Assembly: GCA_020974905.1 (NCBI GenBank)
Contig: CP087563.1
Coordinates: forward strand, 4,588,001 to 4,652,000
Length of the DNA: 64,000 bases
Reading direction: 5' to 3'
Source: Planctomycetes bacterium syqfu
GTDB lineage: Bacteria > Planctomycetota > Phycisphaerae > Phycisphaerales > Phycisphaeraceae
Under the pieces are notes generated by a model. It ran no database searches. It was given only the letters and a program-made list of their open reading frames with translations, and was not told where the DNA came from. A program made the translations under genes and the position numbers. Below are positions 16,833 through 24,922 of this stretch, one piece after another (position 1 is the first letter of the stretch; each line of letters starts with the position of its first letter).

Positions 16833-17639
16833 TTACGACAATACGCCTGCCGGGTAGGTGCAGCGGGTTTTGCCGGTCTCCCAGACGCTGACGACTTCGA
16901 GTTTGAGATTCTCTTTGTCCATGGCAACAACCAACCAATCGTAAATCACCTTGGCAATGTTCTCGACGGATGGATTCAAGTTGGCAAACGCGTCGACGTC
17001 TTCGTTGAGATGCTTGTGATCCAGACGTTCCATGATTTGGTTGTCGACGACTTGATCGATTTTGTTGACGGTGGCAATGTGACCGTTCTTGTCGATGGGA
17101 CATTTGACGGCAACTTCAACCTGATAGTTGTGGCCATGCCCGGAAGGGTTGTTGCACTTGCCAAAAATCTTGCGATTATCGTCATCGGAAAGTTCAGGCA
17201 CATGCAGACGATGGGCGGCGGCAAATTCGTATTGCTGTCTTAAAATCACGTGGTCCATGTCGCAACTCCTGATCTGTAACTGGTAAAACGGGGTCAACGC
17301 CAATCGCACACGAATCACTGACTCATTGAGCGGTTGCTGCAACAGTGAAATGATCCGTTGCATGAGTAAACCCATCGGAACCTGCGACGGATCTTCACCA
17401 GGCGCAACAAGGGTTTGCAGGTATGGAAGCACGTGTTGGCGTACTGCGGTGTCAATGGCTTTGATGTTCAGAAAGTAACCCGTCTGCGGATCGGGTTCCC
17501 CGCGACAGGTCACCAGCAATTCGTAATACCGCCCAAGTCCGGTCATCGCTGGCCAGGCACTGAACGTGTTGAACTTGCCCGACTCCGGGGCCGGGATGCG
17601 ATTGAGACAAAAGCGAACACAGCGGGTCAATTCAACCAT
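16833..17639 (-). CDS. Fused double-domain 6-carboxytetrahydropterin synthase (QueD/PTPS) homolog
   Basis: 268 residues. The C-terminal half (about 129-268) is a complete QueD/PTPS domain, with zinc ligands H143 and the pair H168/H170 in SGHGHNYQVEV, catalytic C162 in KCNNP, and DHKHLNED. The N-terminal half (about 1-125) looks like a second copy of the fold (FSAWPAMTGLGRYYEL, then NIKAIDTAV) but lacks the histidines, so it is probably structural. QueD makes 6-carboxy-tetrahydropterin for queuosine or related 7-deazapurines. A TACAAT sits 8 nt before the ATG, suggesting a leaderless message. Whether it serves queuosine or folate/biopterin chemistry is not certain. Confidence 0.8.
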   Translation of the reverse strand: MVELTRCVRFCLNRIPAPESGKFNTFSAWPAMTGLGRYYELLVTCRGEPDPQTGYFLNIKAIDTAVRQHVLPYLQTLVAPGEDPSQVPMGLLMQRIISLLQQPLNESVIRVRLALTPFYQLQIRSCDMDHVILRQQYEFAAAHRLHVPELSDDDNRKIFGKCNNPSGHGHNYQVEVAVKCPIDKNGHIATVNKIDQVVDNQIMERLDHKHLNEDVDAFANLNPSVENIAKVIYDWLVVAMDKENLKLEVVSVWETGKTRCTYPAGVLS

Positions 17640-17831
17640 AACGAGCGATTGTATCGGATTTGTTGCTCAGTCGTATACGTGTCGTTGATGTACATCGATT
17701 CATTTGATCGACTGACGGAAATAAACGGTTGCAATGAGACTTGCCGCAGTCGTTGGCTCAAACAGACCGCACAGGACAACGGGTGATCTGCAACTCATCC
17801 GAGTTACAACTCTTCAAATGCATGAACCGCA

Positions 17832-18794
17832 TCACGGCATGCGTGCTTCGCGCGGCTTTAACCCCAACTCACTGAGAATCGATTCATCACCTTCATCATG
17901 CAATCGCCAGTAAGGTAGTCGCTTGGACTTGATGAGCTGGCCTTTATGTCCTGCTGTGCTCTCCCACTGGATGATGGGGCGGTAAGGTGAGTTGCGGTCA
18001 ACGTGAAACGTCCACGTCGTGCCATCAACTAAGGTGCAGGTGAGTTGATCACAGGTGAAGCTGCCTGCGGGGACGGTGATTTCAACGGGTTGATTGGCAA
18101 AGGTCAAAGTCGCCTGGGCAAAGGTCAACGGTTGATGCCGCAGCCGACTGTGTGCCAGGGACATGAGCATGTTGACCTTGACGGACTGGCCGGGTTTGAG
18201 AACGGGATTAGCCAGACCGCGTGCCCAGTGCATGAGCGTATCCTGACTCATTGCGTTACCGGGCATGGTCAACTTGTGATTCTGATCTGCCTCGCCGTCA
18301 AAGTAACTGTGACTGGTCAGGCGAATCGAATTTTTATCAAAGAGCAGTTGGGCGTAGGCATGACCGCACCACTCCTGTGCCGAGAAGCTGGCTTTGACCG
18401 GCAGGCCACCGTTACCCGAGTTATCCGCACGCACGAAGACACTGGACATTAGGTTGTAATCGTAGAGTCCGGTGGGGAAGTCTTCGACAAGGTTGAGTTT
18501 GATCACGGGGTAGACATCGGCTTTGGGATGCTTTCCGGGGTCAGCTTTGACGCGGAGGGAGTCGGAGAAATCCTCGGTGACGAAGATGGTCACGCCGGTG
18601 CCTTTTCGCAGTTGGCCGTAGCGTGGGTAGGTGATATCGTACCCGGCCATTTCCGCTTTGCCGTCACCCCAAAGTTTCCAGAAGTCACTGCCGAAGTTGG
18701 GGGAAGGGTTGATCGTTTGGGCATCACATGCTGCGACAGCCAGCATGGTGATGATGAGCATTAGCAGCGATTTGACGTTTGCACTTTTGATCAT
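17832..18794 (-). CDS. Secreted lipoprotein of unknown function
   Basis: 320 residues with a lipoprotein signal (LLMLIITMLAVAACDA, lipobox AVAAC, acylated C23). The mature protein begins with WKLWGDGKAEMAGYD, has RYGQLRKGTGVTIFV and DYNLMSSVF segments, and ends with a basic motif KSKRLPYWRLH. The composition is beta-rich with few charged helices, compatible with a beta-sandwich on the periplasmic side of a membrane. AAGGAT precedes ATG 18794. It is divergent from the amidohydrolase gene. I do not recognise a characterised family. Confidence 0.75.
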   Translation of the reverse strand: MIKSANVKSLLMLIITMLAVAACDAQTINPSPNFGSDFWKLWGDGKAEMAGYDITYPRYGQLRKGTGVTIFVTEDFSDSLRVKADPGKHPKADVYPVIKLNLVEDFPTGLYDYNLMSSVFVRADNSGNGGLPVKASFSAQEWCGHAYAQLLFDKNSIRLTSHSYFDGEADQNHKLTMPGNAMSQDTLMHWARGLANPVLKPGQSVKVNMLMSLAHSRLRHQPLTFAQATLTFANQPVEITVPAGSFTCDQLTCTLVDGTTWTFHVDRNSPYRPIIQWESTAGHKGQLIKSKRLPYWRLHDEGDESILSELGLKPREARMP

Positions 18795-18847
18795 GTTCGG
18801 TGATCCTTATTGCTTGACTGTAAACCCACTGTGACCTGGAGTGTCCC

Positions 18848-19723
18848 ATGCCTCAGACGACCCGCATTGCCCTGCTTCAACATGCCTGCACGGATGACGT
18901 TTCAGCCAACATCGCCAAGGCACATCAGATGATGCGTGATGCTGCCAGGGATGGGGCCAAACTCGTTCTGACCCAGGAGCTTTACACCTCGCTGTACTTC
19001 TGTCAGACCGAAGATCCCGATCTCTTTGACCTTGCCGTGCCGATCCCCGGCCAGTTGACCGACGAGCTATGCGACATCGCCAAATCTGGTGGCATCAACC
19101 TGGTGGCATCACTCTTTGAACGTCGCGATGCAGGGCTGTACCACAACACCAGCGTCTGTATTGATGATACAGGCACTTTGGTAAACCGGTACCGGAAAAT
19201 GCATATTCCCGATGATCCCGGATTTTATGAGAAGTTCTACTTCACCCCCGGTGACCCCCAGAACCCCGGCTATCAGGCGACACAGCTTGGTGATGTCAAC
19301 GTGGGCACGCTCATTTGCTGGGACCAGTGGTATCCCGAAGCCGCCCGACTCACGGCATTACGTGGTGCACAACTGCTCGAATACCCCACAGCCATCGGCT
19401 ACTGGAAAGGCGAACCCCCGGAAGAGGGCACACGGCAGCGTGATGCGTGGATCACCATGCAACGCTCGCACGCCATCGCCAACGGTTGCTTTGTCGCTGC
19501 GATCAACCGCATCGGTGCTGAAGGCGATATCACCTTCTGGGGTTCGAGTTTCATCGCCGACCCCGGCGGGACCATCATCGCTCAGGCATCCGAAGACCAG
19601 GAAGAAATCCTCATCGCTGACATTGATATCAAGCAAATCGAAACCGTCCGCCGCATGTGGCCGTTCTTCCGTGACCGTCGCATCGACACCTTCGGCGATC
19701 TGCAACAACGCTGGCTTAAGTAA
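18848..19723 (+). CDS. aguB: N-carbamoylputrescine amidohydrolase
   Basis: 291 residues of the nitrilase superfamily. The Glu-Lys-Cys triad is visible: E44 in LTQELYTSLYF, the lysine in YRKMHIPDDPGFYEKFYF, and the cysteine in LICWDQWYPEAARL. The segments PDDPGFYEKFYF and YPTAIGYWKGEPP are typical of the AguB group, which converts N-carbamoylputrescine to putrescine, CO2 and ammonia. The usual partner, agmatine deiminase (aguA), is not in the window. CTGGAG lies 5-10 nt before ATG 18848. A compact CCGCTTGCGG hairpin follows the stop at 19725-19741. Confidence 0.9.
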   Translation: MPQTTRIALLQHACTDDVSANIAKAHQMMRDAARDGAKLVLTQELYTSLYFCQTEDPDLFDLAVPIPGQLTDELCDIAKSGGINLVASLFERRDAGLYHNTSVCIDDTGTLVNRYRKMHIPDDPGFYEKFYFTPGDPQNPGYQATQLGDVNVGTLICWDQWYPEAARLTALRGAQLLEYPTAIGYWKGEPPEEGTRQRDAWITMQRSHAIANGCFVAAINRIGAEGDITFWGSSFIADPGGTIIAQASEDQEEILIADIDIKQIETVRRMWPFFRDRRIDTFGDLQQRWLK

Positions 19724-19812
19724 CACCGCTTGCGGTTTAGCGCGCTTTAACTTTGCGACGCTACTTCTTATGCGAAGCGAGCGTGAGAAAATTTGCTCTC
19801 TATCTTTTTTTG

Positions 19813-19841
19813 CGGCTCTGTGCTTCAGTGCCTCTGTGGTT
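19813..19841. repeat. Half copy of the CACAGAG quasi-repeat
   Basis: GCGGCTCTGTGCTTCAGTGC followed by CTCTGTGGTT matches the right arm of the elements at 9374 and 55611; the left arm is missing. The rest of 19724-19926 holds a terminator and no gene. Confidence 0.6.
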
Positions 19842-19874
19842 CATCCAACCAAGCCACCCATTCACGGCGCGCAG

Positions 19875-19900
19875 AAAAAAAGCAACGCGTAACCGTTGCT
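19875..19900 (-). terminator. Rho-independent terminator of the YjfB-like gene
   Basis: On the minus strand AGCAACG, loop GTTACG, CGTTGCT, then seven T. It lies 27 bp past the stop of the gene at 19927-20136. Confidence 0.85.
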
Positions 19901-19926
19901 TGATTAATTTAAATTAAAAAATTCCC

Positions 19927-20136
19927 TTACCCCGTCACATCAAGACTGCGGCCGACGTTGGGATTCAATGACTGCTGTTGCACCTGCACGGCACTTTCCA
20001 GCAGTGAGATGGCGGCTTGACCCTGCTGCTTGGCAGCGTCCATGCTTTTCTTGGCAACGGCGATACCAACCTGCTGCTGTGTCTGGGCAGCCTGGATCGC
20101 GGAGAAGTCAGATGCTAGTGACATGGTCATGCTCAT
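19927..20136 (-). CDS. Putative motility protein, YjfB-like
   Basis: 69 residues: a small helical protein rich in Gln, Ala and Ser. It starts MSMTMSLASDFS and has a central VAKKSMDAAKQQGQAAISLL helix, matching the pattern of the YjfB family (K-K-x-M-D-x-A...G-x-A...L-L), labelled putative motility protein. The ATG at 20136 follows TTGGGGA. No flagellar genes are near, so a motility role is inferred from family naming only. Its own terminator shows it is a single-gene unit. Confidence 0.7.
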   Translation of the reverse strand: MSMTMSLASDFSAIQAAQTQQQVGIAVAKKSMDAAKQQGQAAISLLESAVQVQQQSLNPNVGRSLDVTG

Positions 20137-20332
20137 AATATCCCCAACATCGGCATAATCGCGGAAAGACCTTCACTGCATTTCCAATTTTCTGTATGCT
20201 ATATTCAACCGTCCGGTCACAGGTACTTGAGACTTGATTTTATCGGTCCAAACGCACGGGTTTTTCTGGATCGCCGCCGTTGTTCGATCCTTGCCTGAGA
20301 CTGAAGACGACAGGAAGTGGAGTTCCCCGTCC

Positions 20333-20668
20333 ATGTTTGAAGTGAAACAAAGCCCGATCCACGGGCGCGGACTGTTTGCAACTGATTTCATCCCTGCTGG
20401 CACACTGCTTGGTCACCTTGAAGGTTTTTCCGTTGATGACGATGGACCTTATGTCCTCTGGGTCGACGGTGTGCAAGGCTTTTGTGTGACCAACGATTTT
20501 AAATACATCAATCACAACAACAATGCCAACTCCGCGTATTACGATGATCTGACCGTCGTCACCTTACGCGACATCTATCCCGGCGAAGAAATCACCCATG
20601 ATTACCGCGGTGACGACAAAGATGCTGATGAGGAAATGGTCTTCGACGATATGCTCGAGCCAGCCTGA
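20333..20668 (+). CDS. SET-domain protein (putative protein-lysine methyltransferase)
   Basis: 111 residues from ATG 20333, preceded by a GTGGAG site. An upstream in-frame ATG at 20234 adds sequence unlike the family. It is essentially only a SET domain: HGRGLFATDFIPAGTLLG at the start, YINHNNNANSAYY forming the pseudoknot NHxxxxN motif, and GEEITHDYRG with the catalytic tyrosine. Bacterial SET proteins of this size methylate lysines in proteins using S-adenosylmethionine; the target is unknown. The tail after the domain is very acidic (DDKDADEEMVFDDM). Stands alone. Confidence 0.88.
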   Translation: MFEVKQSPIHGRGLFATDFIPAGTLLGHLEGFSVDDDGPYVLWVDGVQGFCVTNDFKYINHNNNANSAYYDDLTVVTLRDIYPGEEITHDYRGDDKDADEEMVFDDMLEPA

Positions 20669-20708
20669 TCCGTTGGTGATTCGTTGTGTCATGCAAAATG
20701 AAAAACAC

Positions 20709-20734
20709 CACCGCAGACATTGCTGCCTGCGGTG
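20709..20734 (-). terminator. Hairpin with U-tract, probable minus-strand terminator
   Basis: CACCGCAG (20709-20716) pairs with CTGCGGTG (20727-20734). The minus-strand continuation is T-rich (GTGTTTTTCATTTT). It would end transcripts of the gene at 20909-21256 after they pass the repeat at 20805. Confidence 0.5.
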
Positions 20735-20804
20735 ATGCTGGAGCCCCCCAGTACCCCCACAGTGTCGGACACCGGTTGCTGTTGATCTGTTGATGTCGTT
20801 CATC

Positions 20805-20887
20805 AAAGCCGTGTCCCTCCCGGAGCACGGGTTGCCTTGTTGTTGTGAAGTCAAAGCCAACCCATGCCCCCGGAGAGACACGGCTTT
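20805..20887. repeat. AAAGCCGTG palindromic element, copy 2
   Basis: Outer arms AAAGCCGTG and CACGGCTTT; inner arm CACGGGTTGCCTTG, with the second inner arm degenerate (GCCAACCCATG). The copy sits between convergent genes. Confidence 0.75.
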
Positions 20888-20908
20888 AATCGCAAAACTT
20901 TGCATCAC

Positions 20909-21256
20909 TCAATCTGCCTTGTCATGCTTGTTGGACTTCTTGATGAAGCGAATCGCATCCAAGGCATATTGATCGTCCACCTTGACCAACTTGTACCGAC
21001 GAATGTCGATGGACTGATACGTCTTGTCCGGCTTGCGAACCAAAACGAACGGCAAGCAAACGCGCATCACCAACAAAGGCGTTCCCGCATCGTCGTCATC
21101 GTAAAGTGTTGCTGTGCGCTGCAACGTCAATTGCTGGTGGCGTTCGGATGCAAAACGATCAATGAATTCGAAAAACTCGTGCGTGATGGCAACGTAGTCA
21201 CCAATCTTCAAGTCATCCGGTGCGACCTGTCGTGTTGTCAATGTCTGTGTGGCCAT
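20909..21256 (-). CDS. Small conserved-looking protein of unknown function
   Basis: 115 residues with no signal peptide or membrane helix. The segment DDLKIGDYVAITHEFFEF near the N-terminus and the central LLVMRVCLPFVLVRKP suggest a small beta-barrel. The C-terminus is charged and lysine-rich (FIKKSNKHDKAD). Codon use looks normal for the region. I do not recognise it. The gap 21257-21440 upstream holds nothing I can identify. Confidence 0.55.
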   Translation of the reverse strand: MATQTLTTRQVAPDDLKIGDYVAITHEFFEFIDRFASERHQQLTLQRTATLYDDDDAGTPLLVMRVCLPFVLVRKPDKTYQSIDIRRYKLVKVDDQYALDAIRFIKKSNKHDKAD

Positions 21257-21440
21257 GTTCCTGATCCAATCTACTTAAATGTTGTGGCCAGTCTGCAATG
21301 ATCGCGCAACAGTCGGTTGTGTTTTACATAGCACATAACACGCGCATCAAACACGCATCAGGCCTATGGAAAACAAACCCACATCGGGCGATCTGTTTCA
21401 AAACAAATATCAAAATGTCGTGATGGAAAAGTCGGCTTGA

Positions 21441-21539
21441 TCAGCCTTGCGTCAGACCTGTAAAACAGGAGCATAAACGCGCGGCATCAGTCAGATCGAC
21501 CTGCCCATCGGTCATTGCAATATGTTTGAGTAATTGCAT
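21441..21539 (-). CDS. Possible small protein (32 residues)
   Basis: An AAAGGAG ribosome binding site lies 6-7 nt before an ATG at 21539, which opens MQLLKHIAMTDGQVDLTDAA... ending in LTQG. An in-frame upstream start at 21629 would lengthen it to 62 residues. The only support is the good binding site, and there is no recognisable homology. May be spurious. Confidence 0.25.
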   Translation of the reverse strand: MQLLKHIAMTDGQVDLTDAARLCSCFTGLTQG

Positions 21540-21651
21540 ACATCGCTCCTTTACGGTCTGCATGGGAATACCAGTTACTCCCATTGAAAACAGGACGTGC
21601 GAGTTTACGAACATATTTTGATTCGTCAATACATATTTTGAGATTAAATAT

Positions 21652-21687
21652 AAAAAAACCGCAACATAGAAAAGTATGTTGCGGTTT
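21652..21687 (-). terminator. Strong bidirectional terminator
   Basis: A 13-bp stem AAACCGCAACATA (21656-21668) pairs with 21675-21687 around GAAAAG. A-tracts on the left and T-tracts on the right make it usable on both strands. It probably ends the glycoside hydrolase transcript. Confidence 0.85.
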
Positions 21688-21721
21688 TTGTGATTGATGA
21701 ATTGTTTTTCGTCGGCCTGTT

Positions 21722-21801
21722 AAAGCCGTGACTCTCCTGAGTCACAGGTTGGCTTTGGATGTTATGCAAGGCAACCCGCGCCCCGGGAGGGACACGGCTT
21801 T
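21722..21801. repeat. AAAGCCGTG palindromic element, copy 3
   Basis: Outer arms AAAGCCGTG and CACGGCTTT; inner arms CACAGGTTGGCTT and AAGGCAACCCGCG. It lies between the glycoside hydrolase stop and its terminator, so it is probably transcribed. Confidence 0.75.
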
Positions 21802-21829
21802 ATGAGCGGCACGGGTTTGGGAGATGTGT

Positions 21830-23968
21830 TTACTCATTCCCCAGGCGCCATTGCGCTGCCTTGAGATTGGCATCTCGCATCTGGGTGACGAGATCCCACT
21901 TGGGGGTGTCTGTGATATCGACAATGCCGAAGGCATAGTGTTCGCCACCGGTCAGACTTTTGACGACACCAAGACTGCGGCCGGTCAAGGGTTGGTCGCG
22001 GTAATGGAAGAATAGCAGTCCGACACAGTAGGGACTGGTTGCTGCATCGCGGACCCATTGCTGATAGGTCTGTCCCATTTGCGTTTCATTTTTGGTGCTG
22101 ACTTTAAAACTGCCGTAGCCGCGTTTACCTTCATAGTCAGCAGGAAAATTAAACTCACCGACCATGGTGGGTTTGTCTGCTTCTTTAAGTAGACGCAGCA
22201 TACGTTCGTCTGCATATTGCAGGGCATAACGATCATACCCAACCACATCACAATGCCTGGCACCGATCATCCAATCGCTGTCATTGACCCACCAGCCCGG
22301 GACGACCCAGTAACTCAGATATAAATGATTGGGGTCGATGGTCTTGACGGTCTTGTAGGCAAAGGCGTGATAGGCGTTGGCAAAGTATTGACGCAGTGTT
22401 TCAAAATCGTCCTTGGGTAATTTCAATTGCGTATCAGCATAGAGTTGCTCAACCGACGTTGCATCGGACTTCCATGCATTGGCAAGTTTGGTGAGATTGT
22501 TTTGATAGATACTTTGCAGTGCGTGATCGATCAGGGCACGCTTGGCAGCGGTCTTGGCGTCCTTGGTGAAGATGGTTTGGATTTCTTCAGGCCAGACAAT
22601 GCCATGCTTTTCGTTACCAATGGACCAACCGACAATCAACGGATTGTTGAGGTGCGGTTTGATCTGTTTTTCCAGGGCTTGGTAACACTGCTTGCGGATG
22701 TCTTGATCAAAGACGTCGGGCATTTTGTGCAGTCGCTCAACACCACGCCAGTAGATGACAGGCGTGACAGGCAGGGCGCTGATGCCACCAGCTTTGGCGC
22801 CATCACCGAAGCTGCCACCCCATTTGCCGATACCATGAAACCCGAAGCTGGCAAGACGCTTTACCGCCAATTGCCTGGCCGTGTCTTGCCAACCTTCCCC
22901 ATACTTGCGTGCCATGTTGGCTGCATGGAAACAGACACCGGTGAGTTTCTTACCTTGTTTGACATGCGTGGTCCATGCGTCTTTGTAGAGACCTGTTTTG
23001 GGGGGCAGTTGAGCGAAAAGATTTTCACGACCTTCAACACCGGTCGCAGGCCAATTCAGACTCGGGACGGTACACATACCAAGATAAAAACAGGGATTGC
23101 CTTCGGGCGTGATCAACCAGAATTTCCCATCACGTTTAATCGTGCGGTAATAGCCGGTCGCCTGTTCTTTCCAGGGCGATTTGAGATAACCACCAAAGCG
23201 ATCGTAGTCAGTGCTCGGGGGCATCTGCGCAAGGCGACGCTTTTCATCTTCCCATTTGGCATGCAGGTCACTGTCGGTTTTCACTTTGCCCGGGAAGTCC
23301 GCATCGACAGCCTGGCCGTAGGTGTCGATCATCACCGGCAGTTGATCGACAGGAACACGCTGAATGATGGTGAACGCCGCGGTGACCGTGAAGCTTTGGC
23401 CAGCCTGAGGTTGGAAGGGCAGATGCGTTTGACCACCGCCTGCGGGATTAAACCGCCAGAGATTACAAGCTTTAAGCTCTTCAACCGAGAGTAAATCAAC
23501 TTGCAAGGTCGGTTGATTGTCGGGGGTGATGATCAGTTGATGTTGAATGATTTGATAGTCCGGCTTGCGTCCCTTGTTGGCCCAGCCTGGTGCGTTGGCA
23601 GCAACGACGGATCCTTTCTTGCCGGGAAGCATGGTTGTTTTGATCTGCTTGACGGTTTGATCATTGAGGATGAGCGTGATGTCTTTGCCGGTAACGATCA
23701 GGCTTGCGGTGTAGGTTTTGTTGAGTTCCCATTGTGGTCGTGTGGATGCGTAACGGAAGGCTTTACCCGTGCCGACGCCTGCGACCAATGCCAGGTCTTT
23801 GAGCTGCATGGTGTCATTGTCATTGGACTTGTTTTCCAGGTGAAACGTAAAGCCCTGCTTGGCGGACCACTGTTCGTAATTGGCAAGCCAGAAGCGTTGC
23901 GAGTCTGCAAACGTGGTTGAAGTCAGAGTAAAGAGAACGAGCAGGAAGATGGAGAGTTTTTGTTTCAT
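21830..23968 (-). CDS. Secreted agarase-like glycoside hydrolase (clan GH-A TIM barrel)
   Basis: 712 residues from ATG 23968, which opens a signal peptide (KLSIFLLVLFTLTSTTFA, cleavage before DSQ). Residues up to about 250 form a beta-rich region, probably carbohydrate-binding. The catalytic TIM barrel follows from about 285 (GYYRTIKRDGKFWLITPEG, then FYLGM). Candidate acid/base glutamate: VGWSIGNEKHG. Candidate nucleophile: MVGEFNFPAD. The layout is like beta-agarases (GH50/GH86 type), but the exact GH family and substrate cannot be fixed by eye. Neighbours, a pseudopilin and a LacI regulator on the same strand upstream, form a typical planctomycete polysaccharide cluster. Confidence 0.82.
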   Translation of the reverse strand: MKQKLSIFLLVLFTLTSTTFADSQRFWLANYEQWSAKQGFTFHLENKSNDNDTMQLKDLALVAGVGTGKAFRYASTRPQWELNKTYTASLIVTGKDITLILNDQTVKQIKTTMLPGKKGSVVAANAPGWANKGRKPDYQIIQHQLIITPDNQPTLQVDLLSVEELKACNLWRFNPAGGGQTHLPFQPQAGQSFTVTAAFTIIQRVPVDQLPVMIDTYGQAVDADFPGKVKTDSDLHAKWEDEKRRLAQMPPSTDYDRFGGYLKSPWKEQATGYYRTIKRDGKFWLITPEGNPCFYLGMCTVPSLNWPATGVEGRENLFAQLPPKTGLYKDAWTTHVKQGKKLTGVCFHAANMARKYGEGWQDTARQLAVKRLASFGFHGIGKWGGSFGDGAKAGGISALPVTPVIYWRGVERLHKMPDVFDQDIRKQCYQALEKQIKPHLNNPLIVGWSIGNEKHGIVWPEEIQTIFTKDAKTAAKRALIDHALQSIYQNNLTKLANAWKSDATSVEQLYADTQLKLPKDDFETLRQYFANAYHAFAYKTVKTIDPNHLYLSYWVVPGWWVNDSDWMIGARHCDVVGYDRYALQYADERMLRLLKEADKPTMVGEFNFPADYEGKRGYGSFKVSTKNETQMGQTYQQWVRDAATSPYCVGLLFFHYRDQPLTGRSLGVVKSLTGGEHYAFGIVDITDTPKWDLVTQMRDANLKAAQWRLGNE

Positions 23969-24045
23969 GGTGATGGGGTCTTGTTGTTGAATGGACGCGC
24001 TGCATGACAACGCTGGGTTATGGATGTTGTCGATACAAGGCACCG

Positions 24046-24068
24046 GCGTTGCGTCGCAACGCGGCTAT
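24046..24068. repeat. Half copy of the AATAGCTGC/CAGC element
   Basis: GCGTTGCGTCGCAACGC followed by GGCTATT matches the left half of the element at 14883. It lies between the pseudopilin and glycoside hydrolase genes and could fold in their transcript. Confidence 0.5.
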
Positions 24069-24098
24069 TGGTTGTACTTCAAGTCGTTTGAAAAAACT

Positions 24099-24839
24099 TT
24101 AATCCGCGAAGGTGATCAGGCGTTTGTTGAGAACCGTGCCGTTGGAGTCAGCCCAGACGTAGGTGACTTTGATGTTCTGCTTGGCTTTTTGCACGATGGA
24201 AAAGTCAGAGAGCATGGCTACGTTATTTTCACCATGTTGACCGGTGAGGGAGTTAGCGGTGTTGATGTTCTTGTTGACGGTGGCTTGGTCATAGAACAGG
24301 GCGCGACCTTCGGTGAGAAAGAGCTGCCGATCTGAGTTTTTAACGTTGTTGACGTGAGAATATTTTTTAAAGATGGTTTCGCGGGTGTTGCCTGCCAGGA
24401 TAGCGTTGATGGCATAGCTGCTGATGTACCAACCGTTGCCATCGGAGGTTCGCCAGCTGTTGTTGGGTTGACGGCCGGGGGTGTCTTCGGGGCAGTACCA
24501 CATTTTGCGGTTGTCATTCATGTACAGATGACTGAGGACCTGATGAAACCAACCGTCCTGCGTCCAGCTTGGGCTGGTGGTCCACGTTGCAGGCTTGGCC
24601 TTGGGCGTGAGATCGCGGAAGTCTTCAGCATAGAGATTAAAGGCAATGCTCGCGCTTCGGAGATTGTTCATGCAGATCATCGCGCGGGCGGCTTTGCGGG
24701 CGTTGGACAAGGCGGGCAGGAGAATCGCAATGAGTAGCGAGATAATGCTGATGACCACCAGTAACTCAATAAGTGTAAACCCCATGTGACCTGACGCCGA
24801 ACCCCGGTCGCGATTTGACTGTGCAGATGTGCGTTGCAT
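24099..24839 (-). CDS. Prepilin-type protein (pseudopilin-like), agarase-linked
   Basis: 246 residues. After an 18-residue charged leader the prepilin peptidase site G20/F21-T-L-I-E25 begins the hydrophobic helix [19 protein letters not shown]. The globular part has NNLRSASIAFNLYAEDFRD and WYCPEDTPG, as in planctomycete type II secretion pseudopilin relatives, and a QHGENNVAMLSDFS segment in place of the usual H-x9-DG motif. GGAGG stands 6 nt before ATG 24839. It lies just upstream of the glycoside hydrolase on the same strand, so co-expression is likely. Its role in polysaccharide handling is unproven. Confidence 0.82.
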   Translation of the reverse strand: MQRTSAQSNRDRGSASGHMGFTLIELLVVISIISLLIAILLPALSNARKAARAMICMNNLRSASIAFNLYAEDFRDLTPKAKPATWTTSPSWTQDGWFHQVLSHLYMNDNRKMWYCPEDTPGRQPNNSWRTSDGNGWYISSYAINAILAGNTRETIFKKYSHVNNVKNSDRQLFLTEGRALFYDQATVNKNINTANSLTGQHGENNVAMLSDFSIVQKAKQNIKVTYVWADSNGTVLNKRLITFAD

Positions 24840-24922
24840 CTTGCCTCCAATGTCTGATTTTAACTTTACGACTCAAAACACCGTCATACCCACCAGCAGA
24901 CGGCTTGTTGATCATTGATAAT

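Noticed and set aside
20700-20770. tmRNA 3' end suggested by GGAGCCCCCCAGTACCCCCAC
   Set aside because: No TpsiC arm (GGTTCGA) or CCA end and no upstream tmRNA body.
22427-23494. A 355-residue open frame antisense to the glycoside hydrolase
   Set aside because: No binding site or domain, fully contained in the opposite gene.
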